Assembly: GCF_011753055.1 (NCBI RefSeq)
Contig: NZ_VWWJ01000020.1
Location: 62,001-126,000, forward strand
DNA from: Burkholderia sp. Ax-1719
GTDB taxonomy: Bacteria; Pseudomonadota; Gammaproteobacteria; Burkholderiales; Burkholderiaceae
Reading direction: 5' to 3'
Length of the DNA stretch: 64,000 bases
The notes under the pieces are model-generated. The model was not told the DNA's origin. It ran no database searches and was given only the letters and a program-made list of their open reading frames with translations. A program made the translations under genes and the position numbers. This document shows, one piece after another, positions 8,697 to 16,025 of this stretch. The first letter of the stretch is position 1, and every line of letters starts with the position of its first letter.

Positions 8697-8789
8697 TCCG
8701 GTGTCTCTCAGGTTAATTACGTCCCACCGACGCGGTGAGCCGAACATTATCTGTGTGGTCGACGGGTTCCATGTAGCAATCAGCGTTGC

Positions 8790-8817
8790 AAATTGGCTGC
8801 AATTTGCTGCCAAATTT
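8790..8817. promoter_or_regulatory. Imperfect inverted repeat upstream of the Arc-like gene, candidate operator
   Basis: AAATTGGC (8790-8797) and GCCAAATTT (8809-8817) are near-perfect inverted arms around an 11-base AT-rich centre containing another AATTTGC copy. It lies 45 bases before the Arc-like regulator start at 8862 and between it and the divergent small gene. A binding site for that regulator is a reasonable guess only. Confidence 0.35.
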
Positions 8818-8861
8818 GAGTGATGTGGAACCTATTTGGTGTCGCGAATAGAATCGCGCGC

Positions 8862-9233
8862 ATGCCAAAGACCAAAGACATCAAGAGCACGTCGCTGCGC
8901 CTGCCGCGGGCGCTCCATGCCCAGCTTGAGCAAGCCGCATCTGCTGGCGGCGTGACACTCAGTTCTGAGATGATCTTTCGACTGCAGCACGACCCGCGTG
9001 CGGACTATGCGAAAGCGATTCTCGAAGAGCTGAGGGCGCGCGACCTGACGGTCGAGCATTCGCTGCGGAAGCAGATCGAGACGCTGTGGGGAGCGCTGGA
9101 TCGAGCTGACGATGTGCTGTGCCGCGTTGAAGAGGCAATGGCGCTCGTGGCGCCAGACAGTGCGCCAGGCGCATTGCGACGTGAAGTGGAGTTCGCACGG
9201 CAGCTGATTGCTGCTCTCGATGCGCATCGCTGA
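8862..9233 (+). CDS. Arc-like ribbon-helix-helix DNA-binding protein (phage regulator)
   Basis: 123 residues. The first 50 residues fit an Arc/MetJ ribbon-helix-helix domain: STSLRLPRALHAQLEQAASAGGVTLSSEMIFRL, with the strand residues (S-L-R-L) and the SSEMIFRL helix. The remainder is a charged helical region, perhaps for oligomerisation. The ATG at 8862 begins MPKTKDIKS as in family members; an in-frame upstream ATG at 8820 adds an unlikely leader. It is the last phage gene before the right attachment site and could regulate late or moron genes. Confidence 0.75.
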   Translation: MPKTKDIKSTSLRLPRALHAQLEQAASAGGVTLSSEMIFRLQHDPRADYAKAILEELRARDLTVEHSLRKQIETLWGALDRADDVLCRVEEAMALVAPDSAPGALRREVEFARQLIAALDAHR

Positions 9234-9288
9234 ATAGCAATTTTCGTGGTGACAGCCCTGTCGCCATCGCCAGTCGGTCCTACATCGG

Positions 9289-9308
9289 TGCTACACGGCT
9301 TTGTAGCA
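9289..9308. repeat. Perfect inverted repeat next to the attachment site
   Basis: TGCTACA (9289-9295) and TGTAGCA (9302-9308) around a 6-base loop, 50 bases inside the phage side of the junction; TCCTACATCGG just before repeats half of it. It could be an arm-type site for the integrase or a weak transcription terminator without a T-run. Confidence 0.4.
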
Positions 9309-9322
9309 TTCCCGCCTCAGCC

Positions 9323-9415
9323 TTATCCCACGGCCTTCGCAGCTTTGCTGTTGCTCCCATCCATCATGGGCGCCACAGAGACGCGGCGAGGGCTGGCGAT
9401 ACGGTTTGAAGACAT
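9323..9415 (-). pseudogene. dusA: 5' fragment of host dusA (tRNA-dihydrouridine synthase A) cut by the prophage
   Basis: From the ATG at 9415 the minus strand reads MSSNRIASPRRVSVAPMMD, the N terminus of beta/gammaproteobacterial DusA, in which VAPMMD is normally followed by WTDRHCR. Here the match stops after the Asp (9359) and the frame continues GSNSKAAKAVG to a stop at 9323. So the host promoter and first 19 codons remain, fused to 11 phage-encoded codons. The rest of dusA should lie beyond the other prophage end, with a start region supplied by the phage. dusA is an established integration site for prophages and islands. Confidence 0.85.
9356..9374. other. Prophage attachment site (right junction) within dusA
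   Basis: The crossover must lie in or just past the codons for APMMD (9359-9373), where host dusA identity ends. The exact core can only be fixed by comparison with the left junction, which is outside the window. Confidence 0.7.
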
Positions 9416-9880
9416 GGCGATTACGTGCGCAATCAACGCGCGGAAGGCGTGGAACAACCTTGTATTTTAACGCATTTTGCAGCAATCGCCGTTCGCGTTT
9501 TTGCACTGCGCCAAGCCGTTTTGCCTGATTGATCCGATATTGATCCGATGTTTGCAAACTCATGCGCATCGGGTATCGGAAGCGTTTCCAGCGGATCTTC
9601 CAGGCTGAAAGACCCTTTCGACGTTATGTAATTCGCCTCGCCAATGTTGCGTTGCGAAAAATTTTTTGGTGCCGCTCATTAGGGTCTGTTCGTCGCTCAG
9701 CCAAGCCAGGAGTGCGACTCCGGATTGTTTCCAAAGTCGGAATAAACAATTCGGATTATCGAGATTATTTTCCGATAGTAGGTGTATACACTGAGTCTCA
9801 CTGACGCAGCTCGTGGGCTCTGACCTCCCAGGCGCGGCGCCTTTCCCTACCGCAAGTTGAACCGGATATTGGAGTCCACC
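9416..9880. other. 465-base intergenic region: dusA promoter side and leader of a small secreted protein
   Basis: No convincing gene. Reading minus, TTAAAATACAAGG (near 9460-9473) ahead of dusA looks like a -10 region. A hairpin with arms CCGGATTGTTT and AAACAATTCGG (9720-9730 / 9744-9754, one mismatch) lies in the leader of the gene at 9881. TATACA near 9785 is a possible -10 for that gene. Confidence 0.5.
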
Positions 9881-10153
9881 ATGAAGACCAAACTGATCGC
9901 AGCACTGCTCGTCGCAGCTTCCGCTTCCATCGCCGCTCCGGCATTCGCCAGCGGCTATGGCCCGGCACCGTTCTACCGCCCGAACGTCGGCGCACCGGCT
10001 TCGCAACAAGGCCAGAGCGAGCAGACCGTGGCAGCCGAGCGCGCCCAGCAGCAAGGCGTCGATTCGTCGTACGGTGGCGTGGCAGGTGCAGCGACCCAAT
10101 CGGGCGCCCACACGCAAACGCCGCGCGCGCAGCAAGTCTACTTCGGCAACTAA
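9881..10153 (+). CDS. Small secreted protein, DUF4148-like tail
   Basis: 90 residues. A clear Sec signal peptide, MKTKLIAALLVAASASIAAPAFA, with cleavage after AFA, is followed by a Gln/Gly/Ala-rich low-complexity chain (QQGVDSSYGGVAGAATQSGA). The end resembles the C-terminal half of DUF4148 proteins, which are abundant in Burkholderia, but the characteristic DUF4148 N-terminal block is missing. GGAG precedes the ATG; longer in-frame starts are less likely. Function unknown; periplasmic or extracellular by the signal. Confidence 0.75.
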   Translation: MKTKLIAALLVAASASIAAPAFASGYGPAPFYRPNVGAPASQQGQSEQTVAAERAQQQGVDSSYGGVAGAATQSGAHTQTPRAQQVYFGN

Positions 10154-10194
10154 GCGCGCCACCAGGCTGATCGCCTGGTCTCGCTGTCCGAAGC

Positions 10195-10251
10195 GCCGCC
10201 CGTTCAGCGGGCGGCTCAAACGCCGGGAGTCTTGATGACCCCGGCGTTTTT
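10195..10251 (+). terminator. Double hairpin terminator
   Basis: A GCCGCCCG/CGGGCGGC hairpin (10195-10215) is followed at once by a 10-bp perfect stem AAACGCCGGG/CCCGGCGTTT (10218-10227 with 10240-10249) ending in TTTTT. It ends the secreted-protein transcript and may also serve the convergent gene. Confidence 0.85.
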
Positions 10252-10297
10252 GCATTTCTGCGCCTCGTCTGGCGCTTTCAAAGAGGAGAGAGGTCGC

Positions 10298-10540
10298 TCA
10301 GGACGCGTCACGCACGCGCTGGTCGATGGCCTCGCGGATGCGGTCGAACGCGGCGTCGAAGGCGTTGTCCTGAGTCGGAAAGCGATCCCCGGCGATGCCG
10401 TCGATGGGCACATCGGCGTGGGTGGCGTCGGTCAGACTGTGGATTGTCTGGGTGGTGATCGTGAAACCCGTTTCGTGACTGCCGTCCACGCCGGCGGTCA
10501 TGTCGAAGCCCATGTATTCGTAGCTGCGCCGGTTTTCCAT
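10298..10540 (-). CDS. Conserved hypothetical protein
   Basis: 80 residues, MENRRSYEYMGFDMTAGVDGSHETGFTITTQTIHSL..., soluble and acidic, with no signal or membrane segment. The start is supported by GGAGGAAAC just upstream on the minus strand. I recall similar short proteins in Burkholderia without assigned function. It is a single gene between terminators. Confidence 0.65.
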   Translation of the reverse strand: MENRRSYEYMGFDMTAGVDGSHETGFTITTQTIHSLTDATHADVPIDGIAGDRFPTQDNAFDAAFDRIREAIDQRVRDAS

Positions 10541-10756
10541 GCCGTTTCCTCCGCGATGCAGGGTTTCAGGGTTGCTTGACTGATGACCGGATCATTCTGG
10601 CACGTCCTGCGCCTGAGCCGCCGCCCGCTGCGCGGACGCGTTCGCGCCGTGGGTCGCGGCCGCTGTACTACCATCGACTGCAAAGGGGGTGCGCCGCGGA
10701 CGAGGCGGCGCGCGCCGTTCACGCCAGGCGGTCGCTGGCTCAACAGGAGGTGAACA

Positions 10757-11089
10757 ATGAAGAAACGCTTCGTGCTTCTCGCTGCGCTGGCGCTTCCGGC
10801 CATCCTCGCGCCGGCCGCCGCGTTCGCGCAGCAGCCGCCGCCCCGTCCGGGGCCGAACGAATATCACGGCGGCCCGCCCCCGGATCGCCCGCCGCCCGAT
10901 ATGCCGCCGCCGCAGTGGCGCAAGGGCGACCGCGTCGGCGCCGAGTATCGCGATCGTCAGTATGTGATCGACGACTGGCGTCAGTACCATCTCAGTCCGC
11001 CGCCGCGCGGCCATCACTGGGTGGGCGTGAGCGGTCAGTACTATCTCGTGCGCAATTCGAACTGGACCGTCGAGCGCATCGGGCCGTAA
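10757..11089 (+). CDS. RcnB-family periplasmic protein
   Basis: 110 residues. Signal peptide MKKRFVLLAALALPAILAPAAAFA, then a Pro-rich segment (QQPPPRPGPNEYHGGPPPDRP). The C-terminal RcnB domain follows: KGDRVGAEYRDRQYVIDDWRQYHLSPPPRGHHWVGVSGQYYLV. In E. coli RcnB is a periplasmic nickel/cobalt homeostasis factor; most family members are uncharacterised. The ribosome site AGGAGGTGA is nearly perfect. Monocistronic, ended by the terminator at 11131. Confidence 0.85.
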   Translation: MKKRFVLLAALALPAILAPAAAFAQQPPPRPGPNEYHGGPPPDRPPPDMPPPQWRKGDRVGAEYRDRQYVIDDWRQYHLSPPPRGHHWVGVSGQYYLVRNSNWTVERIGP

Positions 11090-11130
11090 GGCGTTCGATG
11101 TCCTGCTCGCAACGCTGGCGCAGGGCGTCA

Positions 11131-11164
11131 GGCCGGGCGGCACAGGCCTTGCCCGGCCTTTTCG
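11131..11164 (+). terminator. Rho-independent terminator
   Basis: Stem GGCCGGGC (11131-11138) with GCCCGGCC (11151-11158), loop of 12, followed by TTTTCGTT. Confidence 0.8.
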
Positions 11165-11233
11165 TTCCCTGAAAAAAATCGGCCAGCGTGATAGGTTTGG
11201 CGTTCTCCCCAACCAATGATGGAAAACGCTTCG

Positions 11234-12286
11234 ATGGAATACCGCACACTCGGCGACACGGATGTCAAGGTAAGTCTGATCGGCCTCGGCACGATGACGT
11301 GGGGCGAACAGAATACCGAGCGCGACGCCCATGAGCAGATCGACTATGCGCTCGATCAGGGCGTGACGCTGATCGACGCCGCGGAAATGTATCCCGTGCC
11401 GCCGCGTCCCGAAACGCAAGGCCAGACCGAGCGCTTCATCGGCACGTGGCTCGCGCAGCACCGCGCCGCGCGCGAGCGCATCGTGCTCGCCACCAAGATC
11501 GCCGGGCCGGCGCGCCAGCCGCACAATCCGCGCCATATTCGCGGCGAAGGCAACCAGTTCGACCGCAAGAATCTGACCGAAGCGCTCGACGGCAGTCTCA
11601 AGCGCCTGCAGACCGATTACGTCGATCTCTACCAGTTGCACTGGCCCGATCGCAGCACCATGACGTTTGGCCGCCCGGCTTACCCGTGGGTGGACGACGC
11701 CTACACCGTGCCGATCGAGGAAACGCTCTCGGTGCTGGCGGATTTCGTGAAGGCGGGCAAGGTGCGCCATATCGGCGTGTCGAACGAAACGCCCTGGGGC
11801 GTGGCGCAATTCCTGCGCGCCGCCGAAAAACTCGGCCTGCCGCGCATCGTCAGCATCCAGAATCCGTACAGCCTGGTGAACCGCACGTTCGAGGCCGGTT
11901 TGTCCGAGTATTCGCATCGCGAAGGCATTGGCCTGCTCGCCTATTCGCCGATGGCGTTTGGCTGGCTCTCGGGCAAGTACGAGGGCGGGGCGCGCCCGGA
12001 TGGCGCGCGCATCACGCTGTTCGAGCGCTTCCAGCGTTACAGCAAGCCGCAGGCCGTGGCGGCGACGTCGCGCTACGTGGCGCTCGCGAAGGAACTGGGC
12101 TACACGCCCGCGCAGTTCGCGCTGGCCTTCGTGAACAGCCGGCCGTTCGTCACCAGCAATCTGATCGGGGCGACCAGCCTTGCGCAGCTCAAGGAAAACA
12201 TCGCCAGCGTCGACGTGAAGCTCCCGGCCGACGTGCTCGCGCGCATCGACGCGCTGCACGAACTGCAGCCGAACCCCGCGCCGTAA
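11234..12286 (+). CDS. tas: NADP(H)-dependent aldo-keto reductase, Tas type
   Basis: 350 residues, very close in motif order to E. coli Tas. The AKR tetrad is visible: Asp48 and Tyr53 in LIDAAEMYPVPPRPETQG, Lys88 in LATKIAGP, and His136 in YQLHWPDR. The cofactor end GATSLAQLKENI is present. The ATG at 11234 (MEYRTLGD) matches the family start; in-frame ATGs at 11216 and 11219 would add up to six residues. Physiological substrate unknown; Tas restores tyrosine prototrophy in some E. coli strains by a side activity. Single gene followed by a hairpin. Confidence 0.88.
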   Translation: MEYRTLGDTDVKVSLIGLGTMTWGEQNTERDAHEQIDYALDQGVTLIDAAEMYPVPPRPETQGQTERFIGTWLAQHRAARERIVLATKIAGPARQPHNPRHIRGEGNQFDRKNLTEALDGSLKRLQTDYVDLYQLHWPDRSTMTFGRPAYPWVDDAYTVPIEETLSVLADFVKAGKVRHIGVSNETPWGVAQFLRAAEKLGLPRIVSIQNPYSLVNRTFEAGLSEYSHREGIGLLAYSPMAFGWLSGKYEGGARPDGARITLFERFQRYSKPQAVAATSRYVALAKELGYTPAQFALAFVNSRPFVTSNLIGATSLAQLKENIASVDVKLPADVLARIDALHELQPNPAP

Positions 12287-12292
12287 GTGGCG

Positions 12293-12330
12293 CCTGTCGC
12301 CCGGCGGCCTCACTGCCGGGTGACAGGTTT
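12293..12330 (+). terminator. Probable terminator after tas
   Basis: 13-bp stem with one G-U pair, CCTGTCGCCCGGC (12293-12305) with GCCGGGTGACAGG (12315-12327), then TTT. The T-run is short. Confidence 0.55.
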
Positions 12331-12520
12331 GCCGTGACTGGCGGTGATGGATAGCGATACGGCGTGCGCAATGGCGCGTCGCCCACATCGCCTCGCCAAA
12401 ATCGTTGGCGATTCGCAAGGCATGCACTACGATCCTGGCAACACCCGCGAACCGCGTGCAGACCACACGCGGCTCGCCTGGATTCGAGTATTCCAACAGC
12501 CCTTTGCGGAGTTCCCCACA

Positions 12521-13627
12521 ATGACGAGCGCCCCGAATGCGCAATCGCCGCGATCGCCTCAGCCACCCCAGGCGATACCGGCGCCGCCTGGCTACGGTTG
12601 GGCCATCTTCGTCCTGCTGGCGGTAGCGGGCCTGTTCTACGTCAAGTGGTTCCCGTACTACCACCGGGCGTTCACCGCAGAATCGACGCATTCGATCGGC
12701 AAGTCGATCCTGATGGGCGGCGCGGCCAGTGCGCCCGCGCCGTCGCTGAATGCGGCGCTCGATTATGCGCTGGCCTACGGCAAGGCGATCTGGCAGGCGA
12801 TGGTGCTGGGCTTGCTGCTCGGCTCGGGCTTGCAGGCGCTGTTGCCGGTGCAGTGGGTCGCGCGCGTGCTGGGGCAGCGCGGCTTCGGCAGCGTGGCAGC
12901 CGGTGGGCTGCTCTCAGTGCCCGGCATGATGTGCACCTGCTGCGCTGCACCCGTCGTCGCGGGGCTGCGCGCGCGCAATGCCTCGGCTGGTGGCGCGATC
13001 GCGTTCTGGCTCGGCAATTCGGTGCTCAATCCGGCCACGCTCGTGTTCATGGGTTTCGTGCTGGGCTGGCAGTGGAGCGCGTTGCGCCTTGTGCTGGGCG
13101 TGCTGCTGGTGTTCGGCCTCGGCTGGCTGGCCAACCGTCTGGTGACGCCGCAGGAGGCGCGCGCCGCCGATGACAGTCTCGCGCTGCTCGCGCGCCAGCA
13201 GGCCGAGGGCGGCAACGTCTTCGTGCGCTGGGCACGCATTTTTGCGCGCATGGCCGTGCGGCTCGTGCCCGAATACATCGTGCTCGTGCTGTTGCTTGGC
13301 GCGGCGCGCGCGTGGCTCTTTCCGCACATCGGGCCGGATGTCACCAGCAGCATCGGCTGGATCGTCGCCTTCGCGGTGGCGGGCATGCTGTTCGTGATTC
13401 CGACGGCGGGCGAAGTGCCGATCATTCAGGCGATGCTCGCGCTCGGCATGGGCGTCGGCCCGGCCGGGGCGCTGCTGATGACGCTGCCGCCCGTGAGCGT
13501 GCCGTCGCTTGCGATGCTGGCGGGCTCGTTCCGTCCGCGCGTGCTGACGCTGGTGGCGTGTGGGGTGGTGGTGTTCGGCGTCGTGTCCGGGCTGGCGGCG
13601 GTTGCGCTAGGCCTGGGCGCGACATGA
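12521..13627 (+). CDS. Permease of the DUF318/ArsP_1 family
   Basis: 368 residues with about eight hydrophobic segments. Two inverted halves each carry a signature: PGMMCTCCAAPVVAGLR (Cys138, Cys140, Cys141) followed by GNSVLNPATLVF, and PTAGEVPIIQAM followed by TLPPVSVPSL. This two-part pattern is that of the DUF318 permeases, some of which export organoarsenicals; the substrate here is not known. The thiol cluster in a membrane helix suggests binding of a soft metal or metalloid. The start at 12521 follows GGAG; the upstream extension is Arg-rich and unlikely. No arsR-type neighbour is seen. Confidence 0.75.
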   Translation: MTSAPNAQSPRSPQPPQAIPAPPGYGWAIFVLLAVAGLFYVKWFPYYHRAFTAESTHSIGKSILMGGAASAPAPSLNAALDYALAYGKAIWQAMVLGLLLGSGLQALLPVQWVARVLGQRGFGSVAAGGLLSVPGMMCTCCAAPVVAGLRARNASAGGAIAFWLGNSVLNPATLVFMGFVLGWQWSALRLVLGVLLVFGLGWLANRLVTPQEARAADDSLALLARQQAEGGNVFVRWARIFARMAVRLVPEYIVLVLLLGAARAWLFPHIGPDVTSSIGWIVAFAVAGMLFVIPTAGEVPIIQAMLALGMGVGPAGALLMTLPPVSVPSLAMLAGSFRPRVLTLVACGVVVFGVVSGLAAVALGLGAT

Positions 13628-13628
13628 A

Positions 13629-13655
13629 GTGACGAAATGTGACGATAAGTGACGA
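13629..13655. repeat. Three 10-bp-phased direct repeats of GTGACGA
   Basis: GTGACGA occurs at 13629-13635, 13639-13645 and 13649-13655, exactly one helical turn apart, starting 2 bases after the permease stop and ahead of the gene at 13807. Looks like a multimeric protein-binding site or a slipped repeat; no protein is assigned. Confidence 0.6.
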
Positions 13656-13806
13656 TTCAGCCGCATTGCGCGTGAGCCGTTTTCGTAGGGGCGAGGGCGG
13701 TTCTCGAATGACCGCGATGCGACGCTGAATCGATAAGGATCACGTATAGACCGTGGCTGGCCGCAAGGTCCGCCACATCGATGAGGGCTTCGGCCCAGGA
13801 ACCGGC

Positions 13807-14229
13807 ATGGCAAAGCAAAAAACCAATCCGAAACTTGAACAGGCGCTGACGCGCGGCGACCTCGCCATCCGCCAGGCCAACTCGGCTCGCGCCACGGCAG
13901 TGCTGCGCGCGCTCGGCAAGATGATCGTCGAGGCGTCGGCGACCATCGGCGTTCAGGCGCACGTCTCGATCCCCGACGGCGACCGCATTTACGATCCGGC
14001 GGACGGCCTCTGGCCGCAGCAACTGCTGATTTCGCTCGACGAACCCGTCGAAGAGGCGGACCCGGAAGAGATCCGCACCGTGCGCCTGCACGCGCAGACC
14101 CAGGCGACGGTCTTCCGCGTGGAATGGCATCGCTCGGACGGCAAGATCGGGCGTCAGGAAGGCGGCCCGTTCGCCACGGTCGCCTTTATCTCGGACGTCG
14201 ACATTCCCTGGGGCGACGACGAAGACTGA
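13807..14229 (+). CDS. Conserved hypothetical protein
   Basis: 140 residues, MAKQKTNPKLEQALTRGDLAIRQANSARATAVLRAL..., with helical N-terminal and mixed C-terminal halves ending in acidic PWGDDED. Soluble, no signal peptide. The ATG at 13807 has AGGAA ahead; an upstream GTG at 13753 would add 18 residues. I do not recognise a named family. It is convergent with nodJ, 16 bases away. Confidence 0.65.
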   Translation: MAKQKTNPKLEQALTRGDLAIRQANSARATAVLRALGKMIVEASATIGVQAHVSIPDGDRIYDPADGLWPQQLLISLDEPVEEADPEEIRTVRLHAQTQATVFRVEWHRSDGKIGRQEGGPFATVAFISDVDIPWGDDED

Positions 14230-14245
14230 TGGGTTGGCGTGACGC

Positions 14246-15082
14246 CTAGCGCATCATGCGGCGCCGGAACAGGATCGACGCGATCCCGAACGGCACGATG
14301 ACGTAGAACACGAGCACGCCCAGATGCAGCGCGGCGTGCTCGACCGGACGCCCGAGCATGGCTGGCCGGATCAGGTCGACCGCGTGCGCGAGCGGCAGCA
14401 TCAGCGTGATGTGCTGCGCGGCGCCCGGCAGTTGCGTGATCGGGAAGAACACGCCCGAAAGCAGCAGCATCGGCGTGAGCACGAGCGTCTGATAGAACAT
14501 AAAGAAGTCGTAGGACGGCGCGAGCGCGGTGACGATCATCGCGCAGCTCGCGAAGGCGAGTCCCGCGAGCGCAATCACCGGCAGCGCCAGCAGCATTGAC
14601 GGAAAGCTCGCGTAGCCGAGCCCGCCCGCCACGATCATGATGGCCACACCCGATAGCATCGACTTGCTGGCGGCCCACATCACCTCACCCAGCACCACGT
14701 CGCCGAGCGACAGCGGCGTGTGCATGATCGCCTCCCACGTGCGCTGCACGTGCATGCGCGAAAAACCCGAGTACATCGACTCGAAGCTCGCCGACATCAT
14801 CACCGAGGACGACACCGTCCCCGCCGCGAGAAACGCGATGTACGACACGCCCTGCACGTGACCGACCATCAGCCCGAGGCCAAAACCCAGTCCGAACAGA
14901 TAGATCATCGGATCGGCGAGATTGCCGAACATCGACGCGATGGCGAGCTTGCGCCACACCAGATAGTTGCGCCGCCACACGGCGATCCAGTGCGTGGCGT
15001 TCGACGGCAGTGCGGCGCGCGGTTCGCGCAGCGGCGTGTCGATCGAGCGTGCGGGCGGCGGCGGTTGAGTACGGGTTTGCAT
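14246..15082 (-). CDS. nodJ: ABC-2 type export permease, NodJ family
   Basis: 278 residues. A cytoplasmic N terminus is followed by about six transmembrane segments. The ABC-2/NodJ blocks YLVWRKLAIASMFGNLADPMIYLFGLGFGLG, GVFFPITQLP and LPLAHAVDLIRP are present. The ATG at 15082 begins MQTRTQPPPP. Downstream partner of NodI with a 34-base gap. In rhizobia NodIJ exports Nod factor; in Burkholderia close homologues occur genome-wide without nod genes, and none are seen here, so another glycan or lipid substrate is likely. Confidence 0.85.
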   Translation of the reverse strand: MQTRTQPPPPARSIDTPLREPRAALPSNATHWIAVWRRNYLVWRKLAIASMFGNLADPMIYLFGLGFGLGLMVGHVQGVSYIAFLAAGTVSSSVMMSASFESMYSGFSRMHVQRTWEAIMHTPLSLGDVVLGEVMWAASKSMLSGVAIMIVAGGLGYASFPSMLLALPVIALAGLAFASCAMIVTALAPSYDFFMFYQTLVLTPMLLLSGVFFPITQLPGAAQHITLMLPLAHAVDLIRPAMLGRPVEHAALHLGVLVFYVIVPFGIASILFRRRMMR

Positions 15083-15116
15083 GAGCGGATCGGCTTTTTT
15101 ATCTGGATGCGTGCGC

Positions 15117-16025
15117 TTAGTCCTGCATTTCGCGGCCGGTGAGCCGCAGGAAAACGTCTTCGAGATTCGCGGGCCGATGCAGATAGCGCAGATCCGAGCG
15201 ATGGCGCAGTTGCGCATGCACGGGCGCGGGATCGTCGACGTAGCAGAACAGCGTTTCGCCGCTGATCTCCGTGCGCTTGGCAAACGGCGCAAGCGAATCG
15301 CGCAGCGACGACGGGTCCGGGCCGTACACCTCGATCACATCGCAGCCGATCTCCGATTCGATCAGCGCCTTCGGCGCGCCCTCGGCGATCTTGCGGCCTT
15401 CCTCGATCACGCAGACGCGGTTGCACAGGCGCTCGGCTTCTTCCATGAAGTGCGTGGTGAGCAGAATCGTTTTGCCGCGCGCGAGCAGCGAGCGCAGCCG
15501 CTCCCAGATCAGATGGCGCGCCTGCGGATCGAGCCCGGTGGTGGGCTCGTCCATCACCAGCACGTCGGGATCGTTGACGAGCGCGCGGGCGAGCGTGAGA
15601 CGCCGCCGCATGCCGCCGGAGAGTTCGCCCACGCGCGCGTCGGCCTTGCTTTCGAGCCGCGCGAATTCGAGCAGCGGCGCGACGAGGGCCCTGGTTTCGC
15701 TCGCGGAGAGTCCGAAATAGCGGCCGAACACCAGCAGGTTTTCGCGCACCGTGAAGTCGGGGTCGAGATTGTCGAACTGCGGCACCACGCCCACGCGTGC
15801 TCTTGCGTGGCGCGCACGGGCCGGCACGGGCTCGCCGCACAGGCTGATCCGGCCGGCATCGGGCGAAACGATGCCGAGCAGCATGCGCAGCGTGGTGGTT
15901 TTGCCCGCGCCGTTAGGGCCCAGCAGCCCGAAGCACTCGCCAGGGACGACGTCGAACGACAAGCCGTTCACGACCGTCCTGTCTCCGTAATGTTTGATCA
16001 CCTGCTCGAATTCGATGGCGGGCAT
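15117..16025 (-). CDS. nodI: ABC transporter ATPase, NodI family
   Basis: 302 residues. Walker A GPNGAGKTT (36-44), Q-loop VVPQFDNLD, signature LSGGMRRRL (135-143), Walker B VLVMDEPTTGLDP (156-167) and switch TTHFMEEAERLC are all intact. The C-terminal part (LEDVFLRLTGREM) is typical of the NodI/DrrA exporters. It forms an operon with nodJ. Cytoplasmic face of the inner membrane; energises export. Confidence 0.88.
   Translation of the reverse strand: MPAIEFEQVIKHYGDRTVVNGLSFDVVPGECFGLLGPNGAGKTTTLRMLLGIVSPDAGRISLCGEPVPARARHARARVGVVPQFDNLDPDFTVRENLLVFGRYFGLSASETRALVAPLLEFARLESKADARVGELSGGMRRRLTLARALVNDPDVLVMDEPTTGLDPQARHLIWERLRSLLARGKTILLTTHFMEEAERLCNRVCVIEEGRKIAEGAPKALIESEIGCDVIEVYGPDPSSLRDSLAPFAKRTEISGETLFCYVDDPAPVHAQLRHRSDLRYLHRPANLEDVFLRLTGREMQD

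Larger units (their letters stand above)
1..9370. mobile_element. Prophage right end (podovirus-like), integrated in dusA
   Basis: Continuous block of phage genes open at the left window edge: ejection-type virion proteins, tailspike, lysis cassette, small moron-like genes. The right boundary is set by the point where host dusA coding sequence (minus strand, read from 9415 down to 9359) stops matching the dusA protein family. The integrase, early region and other virion genes must lie left of the window. The order ejection proteins, tailspike, lysis is typical of late operons of P22/Bcep22-type podoviruses; that classification is inference. Whether it is inducible cannot be judged from this part. 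Confidence 0.88.

Noticed and set aside
9246..9470. Plus-strand 74-codon frame across the attachment site
   Set aside because: It reads the complement of the dusA start; the minus-strand match to DusA explains the conserved look.
10592..12691. Minus-strand open frame of 699 codons opposite the RcnB-like gene and tas
   Set aside because: Crosses a terminator and two real genes on the other strand; no motif.
14246..16025. nodIJ as evidence for a nodulation (symbiosis) island
   Set aside because: No nodABC, nif, transposases or compositional change nearby; these homologues occur widely on Burkholderia chromosomes.
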